Positions 36,406-62,280 of a stretch of 64,000 bases of DNA are shown piece after piece (position 1 is the stretch's first letter; every line of letters begins with the position of its first letter). The position numbers and the translations under genes were made by a program. This stretch comes from Maylandia zebra. Its lineage: Eukaryota > Chordata > Actinopteri > Cichliformes > Cichlidae. The notes under the pieces are model-generated. The model did not search any database. It was not told where the DNA came from and was given only the letters and a program-made list of their open reading frames with translations. The stretch is taken from contig NC_135180.1 of the NCBI RefSeq assembly GCF_041146795.1, positions 34,456,294 through 34,520,293 of the forward strand, in the 5' to 3' direction.

Positions 36406-37049
36406 ATGGCTTCTCTGGGGTTGGAGATGGCAGGCTGTGCCCTTGATCTTTTTTGGTTGGATTGGTTTATTTGGTGCTCTTTGTCTGCACCAGTCCCATG
36501 TGGAGGGTCACAGTGTTCATGGACAGCAACATTGTAACTTTGCAGGTCATGTGGGAGGGCATCTGGATGAGCTGCATGCATACATGTATGTCTACGACTC
36601 CATGCTGGCTTTAAGCCCAGACCTCCAAAGTTCCTGTGCTCTGGTGGTAGTTTCCATCATCATAGGTATTGCAGGGCTCCTCGCAGCTTCTGCTGGAGGG
36701 AAATGTACAAACTTCATTCCAGAGGAGAGAGCCAAAGATAGGGCCTCAGTGACAGGTGTTGTGCTGCTGATCATCATTGGTCTACTCTGCACTATTGATG
36801 TTTCCTGGACTGCCAGCATCACCATAAGGGACTTTTACAAACCCATGGTAGTAGACGCCTAGAAAAGAGAGCTTGGTGCTTCCCTTTACATTGGCTGGGG
36901 GACTACTGATCTCAGGAGGGGGGCTCTGTTGTGTCAACTGCCCTCCTAAGAAAGATAATGCTCCATCTGTGAAGTACTTCTTAAACAAGTCTGTAGGAAA
37001 CAACACAAAGGAGTCATTCAGATCTCTGACACCAAAGACATACATTTGA
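36406..37049 (+). pseudogene. Claudin pseudogene
   Basis: A claudin-3/4-like copy with several lesions. It begins with a family-typical ATG (MASLGLEMAGCAL), then shifts frame to read [12 protein letters not shown], then shifts again to [15 protein letters not shown] and MWEGIWMSC. The segment that should hold QSTGQMQC, including the second signature Cys, is missing and the frame changes again to [15 protein letters not shown]2, TM3 and ECL2 remain readable, including GGKCTNF and FYKPMVVDA. An in-frame TAG at 36860-36862 stands where Gln is normal. A further shift after IGWGTT precedes a readable tail (SGGGLCCVNCPPKKDN) that would end PKTYI. The copy is dead; the lesions are too many for sequencing error alone. 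It is in tandem with the other plus-strand claudins. Confidence 0.93.
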
Positions 37050-37249
37050 ACATTCTGATGGGAATATTGAATAAACAAAGGCTGTTGTGAAACATAAAGA
37101 AAAAGCACATGCACACAGACAACATGCAATGAAGGAAATCTGTTCATTGCATTTGTTCTCAAGAGGGAATCAGTTTTAGCTTCCTAGAGGCTTCCTAAAC
37201 ATGTTTCCTAAACATTAAACATGTTTACATGGACAGTTTATTGTATAAT

Positions 37250-37380
37250 GTATTTTATTATATATATACATATATATATATCAATCACCTGACTGATATA
37301 TATATATCAAATATATTATATATATAGTTCTTACTTTTATTATTATTATTATTAATAATAATAATAATAATAATAATAAC
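37250..37380. repeat. AT-rich palindromic microsatellites, (TTA)n joined to (TAA)n
   Basis: An (AT)n-like palindromic stretch at about 37258-37325 is followed by TTATTATTATTATTA joined to AATAATAATAATAATAA (about 37338-37379). The second is an inverted repeat of trinucleotides and could extrude a cruciform. Confidence 0.85.
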
Positions 37381-38193
37381 ACAATAATTCTGCTTCTGTG
37401 TTTGTTTCCTCTGATGATATTTGTTTACATACTTTTGAAAAAGGGGCCTGGGAGTGATGTGAAAAAAACACGGAGAGAACCTGTTTGTCCGGTACTTACC
37501 AGTAACGACTACTCAAGTAACAAAAAATGGTGACTCAGGGACCAACAACGCTGTTGGCTGATGAGTTTAGTAACCCATGACTTACCCTCAGTGGTTTCAT
37601 TCATCACACTGTGTCATGCTGCGTTTGCTCAGCACCGCAAAAATTCAAAGGTATTATCTGAAAGGGTGTAAACCTGTTTCCGTGTGTTGAAACTGGTGCC
37701 ACTGTGTGTATTTCAGAATAAAAAAATAACTTTTAACTGATTTTCCTTTAAAATGCTTATGTTGTTTGTGCTCAGCCGCACCTGTCTAAAAGGAGTGTTT
37801 TCTCATGTTATCAGGCTGCTGATCTGACAGTGGGCGGGGTCGAATCACTAGATGTTCAGGAAGTGTGTGAATAGCAAATGATGGTCAAAACAACACCTCT
37901 CACTGCTGTTCCTATCTTTCTCTGCTGTTTATAGTCACAGCCCACCCCCCGAATGGCACTTTCCGGTTATATGGATACAGCGGAGGAATAAAGATAGCTA
38001 TTAGTATCAATAGACTTTATTATCAGTTTACTAACAGACCCAATGCAGTGTGGGGCGCTAACAGCTCATTGTTTAACATTAAAGAAAATTCAGTTGTAAA
38101 TATGTGCACCACAGATTAAAAAAAAAAAATCAAAAAGGTGATACCAGCTTCTCCAACATCCCATAAAGATTCCGATCGAATTAAATTTTATAC
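37381..38193. other. Intergenic, no gene seen
   Basis: No ORF or repeat that I recognise. It separates the pseudogene from the next repeat. Confidence 0.5.
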
Positions 38194-38390
38194 TAACTCA
38201 ATTTTACTTATATAGCGCAAACTCACAACAGCAGTTTGTATATTGTAGGGCAAAAACACTGTAACCCCCTAGGTGAAGGAGAAACTCCCTTGAAACAGGA
38301 AGGGAGAACAGCAGAACCAGGCTCAGGGTGGGGCATCAATCGGGTGTGACTGGTTTGGGGCAAGGGGAAAGAAAGAGAGCAGACGTAGCG
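38194..38390 (+). repeat. Fish interspersed repeat (CAATTTTACTTATATAGCGC ... AGAACCAGGCTCAGGGTGGG)
   Basis: The words TATATAGCGCAAACTCACAA, GAGAAACTCCCTTGAAACAG and AACCAGGCTCAGGGTGGGGC match a very common teleost repeat whose consensus has ...AAGCACTTTGGCGAC...GGAAGAAACCTCCAGCAGAACC. This copy is diverged and truncated. Family name uncertain. Confidence 0.65.
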
Positions 38391-38555
38391 CATTTTGTTT
38401 TTTAAATAAGGTTATTACTAACTCAGCAGTGACAACTCGAATTCTGAACCTGTTCATTGTGAAACAGCTATTTATAAGATGATAGATCATAGTCCAAGAA
38501 ACAGTCTGTCGACTGCAATCATCTTAACAGATGTTTGTTCGTCTTTAGTGAAATA

Positions 38556-38570
38556 CTGCCATCTAGTGGA
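38556..38570 (-). promoter_or_regulatory. CTCF-like motif (reverse orientation)
   Basis: Plus-strand CTGCCATCTAGTGGA, i.e. CCACTAGATGGCAG on the minus strand, which is a strong match to the CTCF core. Prediction from sequence only. Confidence 0.45.
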
Positions 38571-38969
38571 CTGTGAGCCAGAAGGCCAGAAAACCCCAAA
38601 ATGATTTTCGGATAAAAGACACAGGAAACCGTGGAAGCTTGTTTTTGCCAGTAGAAAATGAATAACTTAAAAAATTATGTATTTTTTTGTTATACAAAAG
38701 AGCTTTTTTGCCTTAATTTTAAAAATTCTCTCAAAATTCCAAGTCAGCTCTCTCAGAATCTTGACTTATTAACTCAAATGTTTGAGAAAATAACTTGAAA
38801 TTTAAACTTCATACAATGCTTCATATTTCTTCAGTTTCCAAGTAGTTATAATTTAAATTTAAAAGCTGTATCTGTATGATGATCCTCATCTACATGAGTA
38901 CATGTTACATGACAGAATGTTGCAAACATCTATTCCAAATAAAAACGAAGCTTCTCATTCTTGTCAACC

Positions 38970-38987
38970 TTCTGTGTTTCCTGCAGT
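38970..38987 (+). promoter_or_regulatory. Predicted 3' splice site just before the 38993 claudin ATG
   Basis: CCTTCTGTGTTTCCTGCAG is a textbook polypyrimidine tract plus CAG, 5-6 bp before the start codon. It implies a non-coding first exon further upstream, which I could not place. Alternatively the ATG at 38876 is used and the site is fortuitous. Confidence 0.5.
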
Positions 38988-38992
38988 TCTCC

Positions 38993-39628
38993 ATGGGTCT
39001 GCAGGAGCTTGGCATCAGCCTGTCAATGACCGGTGTCGCTGGGACCATTCTGATCTGTGCTCTGCCCATGTGGAAGGTGACAGCATTCATTGGCACTCAT
39101 CTGGTGGTTATGCAGGTGTTCTGGGAGGGTTTGTGGATGACCTGTGTCAGTGAATACACAGGTCAGATGCAGTGTAAGCTCTACGATGCTCTTCTGGACC
39201 TGTCTCCAGACCTCCAAGCAGCCCGTGGCCTTATTTGCATCAGCCTGGTTTTGGGATGTCTGGCGTTCCTTATCTTTCTTCTGGGGGCGCGCTGCACCAA
39301 CTGCCTGGGCCACCCACAAATCAAAGCTAGGGTGGTGATGAGCTCTGGGGCCATCTTCTGCCTGGCAGCTCTCACCTCTATAGTTCCTGTTTCTTGGACA
39401 GCCAACTCCATCATCAGGGATTTCCACAACCCTCGAGTCCCTGAGGTGATGAAGAGAGAGCTTGGAGCAGCCATATACATAGGTTTTGTGACATCTGGGC
39501 TGTTGTTCTGTGGGGGAGCCATTTTGTGCACAAGCTCTCCACCCCATAGAGACAGGTTCCCCTCTAGTGGGTACACACTGGCCAAGACACCCACACGTAG
39601 CAGTTACGCCATCAAGAACTATGTGTGA
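38993..39628 (+). CDS. Claudin, divergent claudin-3/4-like (211 aa), probably with a 5' UTR intron
   Basis: Tight-junction four-pass protein. Signature residues are W27, G46-L47-W48, C51 and C61. The N-terminus is two or three residues shorter than in its neighbours. Loop 1 reads VSEYTGQMQC instead of VQSTGQMQC, and ARCTNC replaces GKCTNC. ECL2 has FHNPRVPEV. The tail has CTSSPP (one Cys lost) and ends IKNYV, a PDZ ligand. The open frame runs up to an ATG at 38876, but the sequence just before the chosen ATG (a pyrimidine-rich run ending TTTCCTGCAG at 38988) is a strong 3' splice site. The upstream part is therefore probably intron. The poly(A) signal is AATAAA at 39675 or 39709. Confidence 0.93.
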   Translation: MGLQELGISLSMTGVAGTILICALPMWKVTAFIGTHLVVMQVFWEGLWMTCVSEYTGQMQCKLYDALLDLSPDLQAARGLICISLVLGCLAFLIFLLGARCTNCLGHPQIKARVVMSSGAIFCLAALTSIVPVSWTANSIIRDFHNPRVPEVMKRELGAAIYIGFVTSGLLFCGGAILCTSSPPHRDRFPSSGYTLAKTPTRSSYAIKNYV

Positions 39629-40504
39629 AGATAAGATTGAAGACTGAACACACATGTCAGGGTGCGTCTGAGTGAATAAAATACACTACCAACATGTTAT
39701 CACTTTAGAATAAATACCTTGAACTTGCAGTCTTGAACTCTTTGGATAAAACCTATTAGCCATTTAATAATTCAAATATGGAAGCAATTGTTAAGATAAC
39801 CATCTATTCTGGCAGTAAAGTAAAATAATTAGATAATTTATGTCTTAGTGTCAAATCATACATGTTTGATCATATGGAAATCAACTTTAAAAGTATGAAA
39901 AATTTACTCAGTAGTTTGTTTGAACCACATAAATCTTTTCTTTTTTTCTAGATATTTTGAAGTGGCACAGGGTTGCACCAGTAGAGGTAGTGCATTTGCT
40001 TCACACCTCACTCCTTACCCAACTCTCACCTCTACCTCAAAGAAGGTGTCTGTTGAATCTGGCTTAGGTGTCAGAGTTGGTCAGTGACTGCTCAGAAAGT
40101 CAGTGGTTCAGTCCCAGGCTTGTCCAGTCTGCATGCGTTGTACTGTGTGGCTACAAAATAGTGAACATTCCTATTTCTTATGCGTCTGTTTTGTGTAGCA
40201 GTCTGATGTCTATAGGTTGTAAATTTAACTTTATTAGAGACACACACAAAAAAAACAATCAAGAGAAAAACTCTTGAAAGTTGCCATTCAGTGAGACAAA
40301 CACACATATTTGTAGTTGTATCCAGTTCTGGAGTACTGCTGATTGTGAGAGTGCTATCAGTCCCCACATTCAGTTAGTGATTGTGACCATAATTGCACAG
40401 AATGAACACATATTTCACACCCATCAAATCACTCAAAAACATCTCTTGAGCTATGGATGGGAGCATCATTGTCATCCTATAAAAGACTCATCCCATCAGA
40501 ACAG
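39629..40504. other. 3' UTR of the 38993 claudin, then intergenic
   Basis: The first 50-90 bp end at AATAAA (39675-39680 or 39709-39714), giving a very short 3' UTR. The rest is AT-rich without a recognisable gene. Confidence 0.5.
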
Positions 40505-41470
40505 AAATGTTTATAATGCACTCACCATGGCCTGCTAGTAACAGCACCCCTCCCACCTTGGCCTTCAGAATTGCCTTAATTATTCATGGCATAGATCCAA
40601 CAAGGTGCTGGAAACATCCCTCAGAGATTTTGAATGTGTTGATAAAACATCATTACACAGCTGCTGCAGATTTGTCAGCTGCACATCATCGACAGCAGCC
40701 CCCGTTCCACTGTTTCCCAAAGGTGCTCTATTGGATTGAGATCTGGTGACTCTGGAGTACAGTGAACTTATTGTACCCATAATAATCAAAAAATGAACTT
40801 GTTTCTTGAAGCTTTATGACAGGGGATGTTATTCTGCTGAAAGCTATCAGAAGATGGGTATATTGTGGTCATACAGAGACAGAGATTGACAGCAATAGTA
40901 CTGAGACAGGCTGAGGCATTTAATTAATGATCAGCTGTTGTGAAGGGGCCAAGTGCCACTACACTACCACTCGAATACTGAAGCATATTCAGTATCAGGC
41001 AGGATGGATCCATGTTTTCATGTTCATACTACTCTCTGACCCTGTCAAAGCTGGTCCAAATGATACGCCTCAGAAAAGCTTAACTCTGGTGAGCCTTTGC
41101 AACTTGTAACCTCATTTTCCTGTTCTTAGCTGATGGGAATGACGCTCTCCAGGACAGGTCCTCTGCTGTAGCCAATCTGCTTCAAGTTCAACATGTTTTA
41201 TATTTTCCCAGATGCTCTTCTGCATTCCTTGGCTGTAACAAGTTGTTATTTGAGTTACTGTTGCCTTCCTATCAGCTCGAAGGAGTCTTTGCCTCTGACC
41301 TCTGACATCGCAAGACAGAGCAACACACTAATGCTCACTGGATATCTTCTCTTTTACAGATCACTCTCTGTAAACCCTGAAGATGACTGTGTGTGAAAAT
41401 CCCAGTAGATTAAAAGTTTCTGAAATATTTACACCATCACCAACAACCATGACATGTTCAAAGTATTTGG
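40505..41470 (-). mobile_element. Tc1/mariner transposase relic (minus strand)
   Basis: A degraded copy of a common fish Tc1-type transposase. On the minus strand 40580-40789 gives a frame with VQLTNLQQLCNDVLST, the C-terminal transposase motif. The plus strand reads ATTGGATTGAGATCTGGTGA, the complement of SPDLNPI. Further words (AGAAGATGGGTATATTGTGG, GGCAGGATGGATCCATG, GTTATTTGAGTTACTGTTGC, AAATCCCAGTAGAT) follow the order expected for the rest of the gene up to the N-terminal DNA-binding domain near 41470. Many stops, indels and a missing piece at about 41040-41060 make it inactive. Terminal repeats were not found. Confidence 0.8.
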
Positions 41471-42084
41471 AAGTAATTGTGTTTTCAGCTTAACGTGCAT
41501 GCGTTCGTGTAGTTTAGTCTGAAGTTTTTGTGAACTTAAACAGAGAATGTTTTCTACGCTGAAAGCTTTTGTGATTGTGACTTGTTTCTTAGTATTCAGA
41601 ATAAAGACTGCAGAGTAACCGTGCGTCATTTGAATCAATATTTTGCTGTCACTTTTCTTACTGCCACAGAGATTTAGTAACCTGTTGGGAGAAATCTCAG
41701 AATCAGCAAGAATTTGTGGCTCTTTAGATCAAGTTACTTCCCAGAAACACAGGCCAGTGGCTAAACATGAGCGCACAGAAGAAGCTTTGTTTTCCCCCTC
41801 TGCTGAGAAACTGTGAGAAAGCGATTGTTTTGAAACCATGGTAGGGCAAACAGGGATTTCCCTCCTCCACCCAGCCGTAGACACGCGGTGCCTTCTTTTC
41901 AAGAATACCAAAGAACTGGTTTCCTCTCTCTGAACACGGCATGCAAAACAAACAGGCGCACAAGCAAATGATCTCTGCCTCACACATGCACATGCACGTT
42001 AAAATAACACCCCACCCCACTGTGCTCTGCAGCCAGCTGCTTCTGGTTACACAGGCAGGTCTGCAGTGAAGAGGAGGACCCGGC
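41471..42084. other. Upstream region of the 42085 claudin
   Basis: No gene. From about 41880 the DNA becomes GC-richer and could hold the promoter and 5' UTR of the divergent claudin. No clear TATA box. An antisense open frame at 41724-42212 is fortuitous. Confidence 0.4.
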
Positions 42085-42771
42085 ATGAAGCAGAAGCTGG
42101 AGCAGAAGCTAGAGCTCGCTGCCCTCGGCCTCGGCGCCATCGGGTGGCTATGTGCCATTCTGACACGCTGCCTAGCCTTGTGGAAAGTAAGCGGCACCGT
42201 GGACAACACCACAGCTACTCTGCCTGCCTACTGGGACGGGGTGTGGTTGGAATGGGATCACTGGGATTTGGCCCACGATGGCAGCCTGCATTGCTCCTTT
42301 TACCGGTCTCTCATGTCTCTTTCTGGAAGTTTTCGGACGTGGAGAGCCCTGATTTTGGCAGCCATTGGCGCTGGGGCTTTTGCTTCAGTGATCGGAACAG
42401 TGGGGATGGTGTGGTTCCCTCAGCGAGGCCAGATCAAAGTGTTTTCTGGTAGTCTCTTTGTTTTGTCAGGGATCATACTGTTGGTTCCCATAGCTTGGAC
42501 GTGCCACCACACCAGTCAGCCACTGGAGGGCGCTGTGGGTCTACAAAGGGACTGGGGACCTGCTCTCTACCTTGGATGGATCTCTTTTGGCTTGATGCTT
42601 GCCGGTGGGGTGTTTCTTACCACCAGATGCCCAACTGCTCAGAGGCAGGAGGAGCAGACTTCAGACAGCAGGTACCCAAATCTAGAGGAGGAGGCCAGTC
42701 ACCCACTGAGCAGGATCAACAGGACTACGTTCACACACAGCCAGTACGAACGCAGATCAGAGCCTATATGA
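42085..42771 (+). CDS. Highly divergent claudin-like protein lacking the first loop-1 cysteine (228 aa)
   Basis: A four-pass membrane protein on the claudin plan. Segments lie at about residues 12-32, 90-110, 122-145 and 165-187. Loop 1 has W33 (CLALWKV), then W50-D51-G52-V53-W54, matching the W-GLW motif. The first signature Cys is replaced by W57 (VWLEW), and the only loop Cys is C70, so the conserved loop disulphide cannot form. The AARAL motif before TM2 is TWRAL, the CTNC motif is absent, and the tail ends RRSEPI with no YV. The open frame is uninterrupted, GC-richer than its surroundings, and keeps ECL2/TM4 features (GPALYLGWISFG). It looks like a functional but diverged gene. Poly(A) signal at 43149. 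It could be a fish-specific claudin or a claudin-domain relative. Confidence 0.82.
   Translation: MKQKLEQKLELAALGLGAIGWLCAILTRCLALWKVSGTVDNTTATLPAYWDGVWLEWDHWDLAHDGSLHCSFYRSLMSLSGSFRTWRALILAAIGAGAFASVIGTVGMVWFPQRGQIKVFSGSLFVLSGIILLVPIAWTCHHTSQPLEGAVGLQRDWGPALYLGWISFGLMLAGGVFLTTRCPTAQRQEEQTSDSRYPNLEEEASHPLSRINRTTFTHSQYERRSEPI
42519..42534 (+). promoter_or_regulatory. CTCF-like motif inside the 42085 claudin coding exon
   Basis: GCCACTGGAGGGCGCTG is a near-consensus CTCF core in forward orientation, overlapping codons for PLEGAV. Sequence prediction only. Confidence 0.45.
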
Positions 42772-44027
42772 GAGGACTGTGATGCAATATTTAACCGAGC
42801 GTGAGGGATTAAACTGGAAAATCAGCAAAGAGCTGAAGAAAACTTGTGGCTGCAGGTTAGGTAATGATGCACTGGCTTAAAAGTAATGAACACAGCACTG
42901 GAAAGTCATTTATCATGGGGCTAGTTTCACTGATAGGGATGTGGGCAGGACTTTAACTTTGCATGTTGCTTTGCAGTGTTTTCACCTCCAGTGAAGATAG
43001 CAAACTGTTCATAATGCAGTACTGTTATACAGTTTAAATTACTTTCAAGTGATACTTTTGGGTGTCTGTTGCATTACTTGATGAAATTACCAATTCTGAC
43101 CGATAATAACGATCCCAAAACGTATCGCACAAATACATTTTACTGTGTAAATAAAGCAATACAACTTTACATGGACTGAACTGTTGGACACAGAAAAGCA
43201 CTGCAAATTATTCAGAAACATGTTTTAATAAAGTTGTTTGACTTTTTTTCTTTTAACTAGTTATGCCACTGAGCAGATGAAGAGGTGTGAGGGGCAATTT
43301 AAAAATCATATAACCATCAGTTTTTCAGTCTTTTGAAAATGTTTGATGGAAATAAAGCCAGAGTCTCTGAATAGATGAATATTTGTGGCCCAGTGGCGAA
43401 TAAGACCATAAACGTACTCATCCTACTCACACAATAAGCAGTGAGAAACAAGCATGAATTACAGTCTTCTAGAAGAACGCCAGCATCTGGATATCATTGC
43501 ACGGATTAAAGTTTACCAGCACCACATCAGGTGCTACAACCTCACCCAACATCACCCAGCATCACCCAGCAGGAGTGCATACGAGAGCTCAAACGTGTGA
43601 CGCTGCTGGACAGAAAAAAGTCTGCGTTATATCGGATTAAGCCGATGTGCCAAAAGCATAGATTATAATCCAACAAGCAGAAGTGAACCGTTTCCTGTGT
43701 GTGCTGCATGTGAGAAAGGAAAACTGTGGAAAATATCCTCATTCTGAATTTGACAGTCTCTGATATTCATGTGTGAACGAGGATCTGATTTCTCAGCTGT
43801 ATTTCTTTTGTTTGACTTCTAATTTAAAAAAACAACAGTTGCATCACTCTTTGGGCTGCATCTCACTTTTACTTTATAGTTTCTTCTACTAATGATATTT
43901 ACAAATGCTGTATTGTCACCTTTCTGAACACCTTTAAGATAAACAGGATATTCCATGGAATTCTGTACATTATTTTTTTTCTTAAAGAATAAAACAGAGG
44001 TGAATTTGTCATTACCCTGTGCTGGTT
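42772..44027. other. 3' UTR of the 42085 claudin and intergenic DNA
   Basis: AATAAA at 43149-43154 probably ends the claudin transcript (3' UTR about 0.4 kb). A small tandem CATCACCCAG repeat lies at about 43545-43572. No other gene recognised. Confidence 0.5.
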
Positions 44028-44166
44028 TACTATCCATCCTCTTAATTGCTTTACCAATTCTGGGTCTTGGGGGCCTGGAGCCCCTCCCAGCTGTCATTAG
44101 GTAAAAGGCAACAGGAACCCTGTTGCTGTGAGCAGACAGTGTGAACCACTGCACCACTGCGCCGCC
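44028..44166 (-). repeat. Degenerate fish interspersed repeat (reverse copy)
   Basis: Words such as ATCCATCCTCTTAATTGC, GGAGCCCCTCCCAGCTGTCA and GAACCACTGCACCACTGCGC are the reverse complement of the same repeat whose tail is at 20753. Internally deleted. Confidence 0.6.
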
Positions 44167-44634
44167 TCTGCAAAGCAGCGTATATGAGAAAAATCCCCCA
44201 AGAGATAATATTTTGTATAGTGTTTATTACAGACCAAACTTATTATAATAAAATAGAATTTACCAGGATAAAGAAATGATCCACAGATAATAGGATGGGA
44301 TACTGAGCGCGACTACATGGCACACGACTTTGTGTAGACGTTCTGCTAAATTAGTAATCGACTTAAAAAAAAGTGAATAAATAAAAGAAAAAACATCAGA
44401 AATAAGCACCGACTTTAAAGTTCAGGCATAAATTCTCAAACCTGCTTTCAAAATATATTCCACTCAGCAAATTATAACTTCTTTCAGTCAAATTAATCCT
44501 TACAGGGTGAAAGTGGCTGAAATTGTGATAAATCAGACCATAAACATAGATTTTTTTTCATGAGTTTGCAATCTGTGTGCCCTAATGAAGCGTGTTAGTG
44601 TGGATAAGGTGCAGAGTTCTGACAGGCAGGGTTA

Positions 44635-46902
<2,268 letters not shown>

Positions 46903-47308
46903 CTAAATGGCTGTTCGGTATGAAACTGTGACTTCGAACATCAGTTCCGAGTCAGTTTTGTTTTCTTTGTTGTTATTCGTTTAATAAATTAAATAAATAC
47001 ATATATGCATAATTAAATACATATTTATGAAATTTAACTTTTCAAACTGTTATTATTTTCGAAATAAAACGCCACATAAATTGGGCACTGTTAGATTAAT
47101 GGCTGCAGAGTTATGAGATAACATCATATTTAATTGTCTGACAGCACAATCTATTCTTATTTATTGTTATTGACAGCGTTAAGTATTAAAAACGTTTTGA
47201 ACTACGTGTAAGTCTTATTTTGAAATGAATAATCGGACGTGCTTAATGCCGCTGTCATGCCTACATTAATGCAAGTTTGACGAATTTCTATGTGCAGTTC
47301 GCCGCTGT

Positions 47309-47324
47309 GACCACTGGAGGGCAG
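47309..47324 (+). promoter_or_regulatory. CTCF-like motif
   Basis: TGACCACTGGAGGGCAGA resembles the CTCF core in forward orientation. Prediction only. Confidence 0.4.
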
Positions 47325-47532
47325 AAAATATTCCGTTTCAATTTAAAGCCACCTGCAGTTCTTTCTTCCTACATTATCATACTTTTCTCTGCACGTTAGT
47401 GATTTCGCCTAATAATAGTTGTCACATTATCACGGAAGTTAACACAACTACCAGAAAATAGCTCACAGCTTTTCTCAAGCCTCAGTGTTGTAATTAATTT
47501 GAACGTTAGCATATTTTAATCGTTCCTCCATA

Positions 47533-47551
47533 TGACCACAAGAGGGCGATC
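47533..47551 (+). promoter_or_regulatory. CTCF-like motif
   Basis: TGACCACAAGAGGGCGATC is a good match to the CTCF core, forward orientation, 220 bp after the previous one. Prediction only. Confidence 0.45.
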
Positions 47552-48033
47552 TACAAAAACGACTAGAGGTATTTGTAACCGAGCTAGCTTACCAGAATGC
47601 ATAAGTGCAGTTATTTGTTCAATATCAATTGACATTGAATTCATTTTATTTTTAATGTCCGGGTCTCCTCATCTGGCGTCAGTTTACAAAATGTTAAAAG
47701 GAATTAAAATAAAAAGGACAAATTAAAAATCCTTCTGGAAACAACAAGAAAATCAAAATAGACATAGTGTAATAGAACCACTTCCTCTATAGACTTTCAA
47801 AATAAAGCATATAGGTATGAATGAGTAAAATATTCAAAATTAAATCCAAGAAGATGAATTTCATCGTTTAATTTAACTTCAGCTGCTTTTTAAAAAGTCT
47901 GAATGTCCATAAGCAAACAAACTCAAGCCGTTGGACGATCCGAACTCAACTTCCCAGCATTCATATCGGCAAAGAATATGGTTGCGCAGAGCTTCAGGTG
48001 CTGAAGACTGTGTGCAAGTAGTTACTTGCAGCA

Positions 48034-62280
<14,247 letters not shown>

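Noticed and set aside
38876-38992. 39-residue N-terminal extension of the 38993 claudin
   Set aside because: It crosses a strong 3' splice site and has no similarity to claudin N-termini; more likely intron, though not excluded.
39023-39655. 210-codon antisense open frame over a claudin
   Set aside because: Shadow of the claudin coding frame; similar antisense frames occur over several other claudins here and share no motif of their own.
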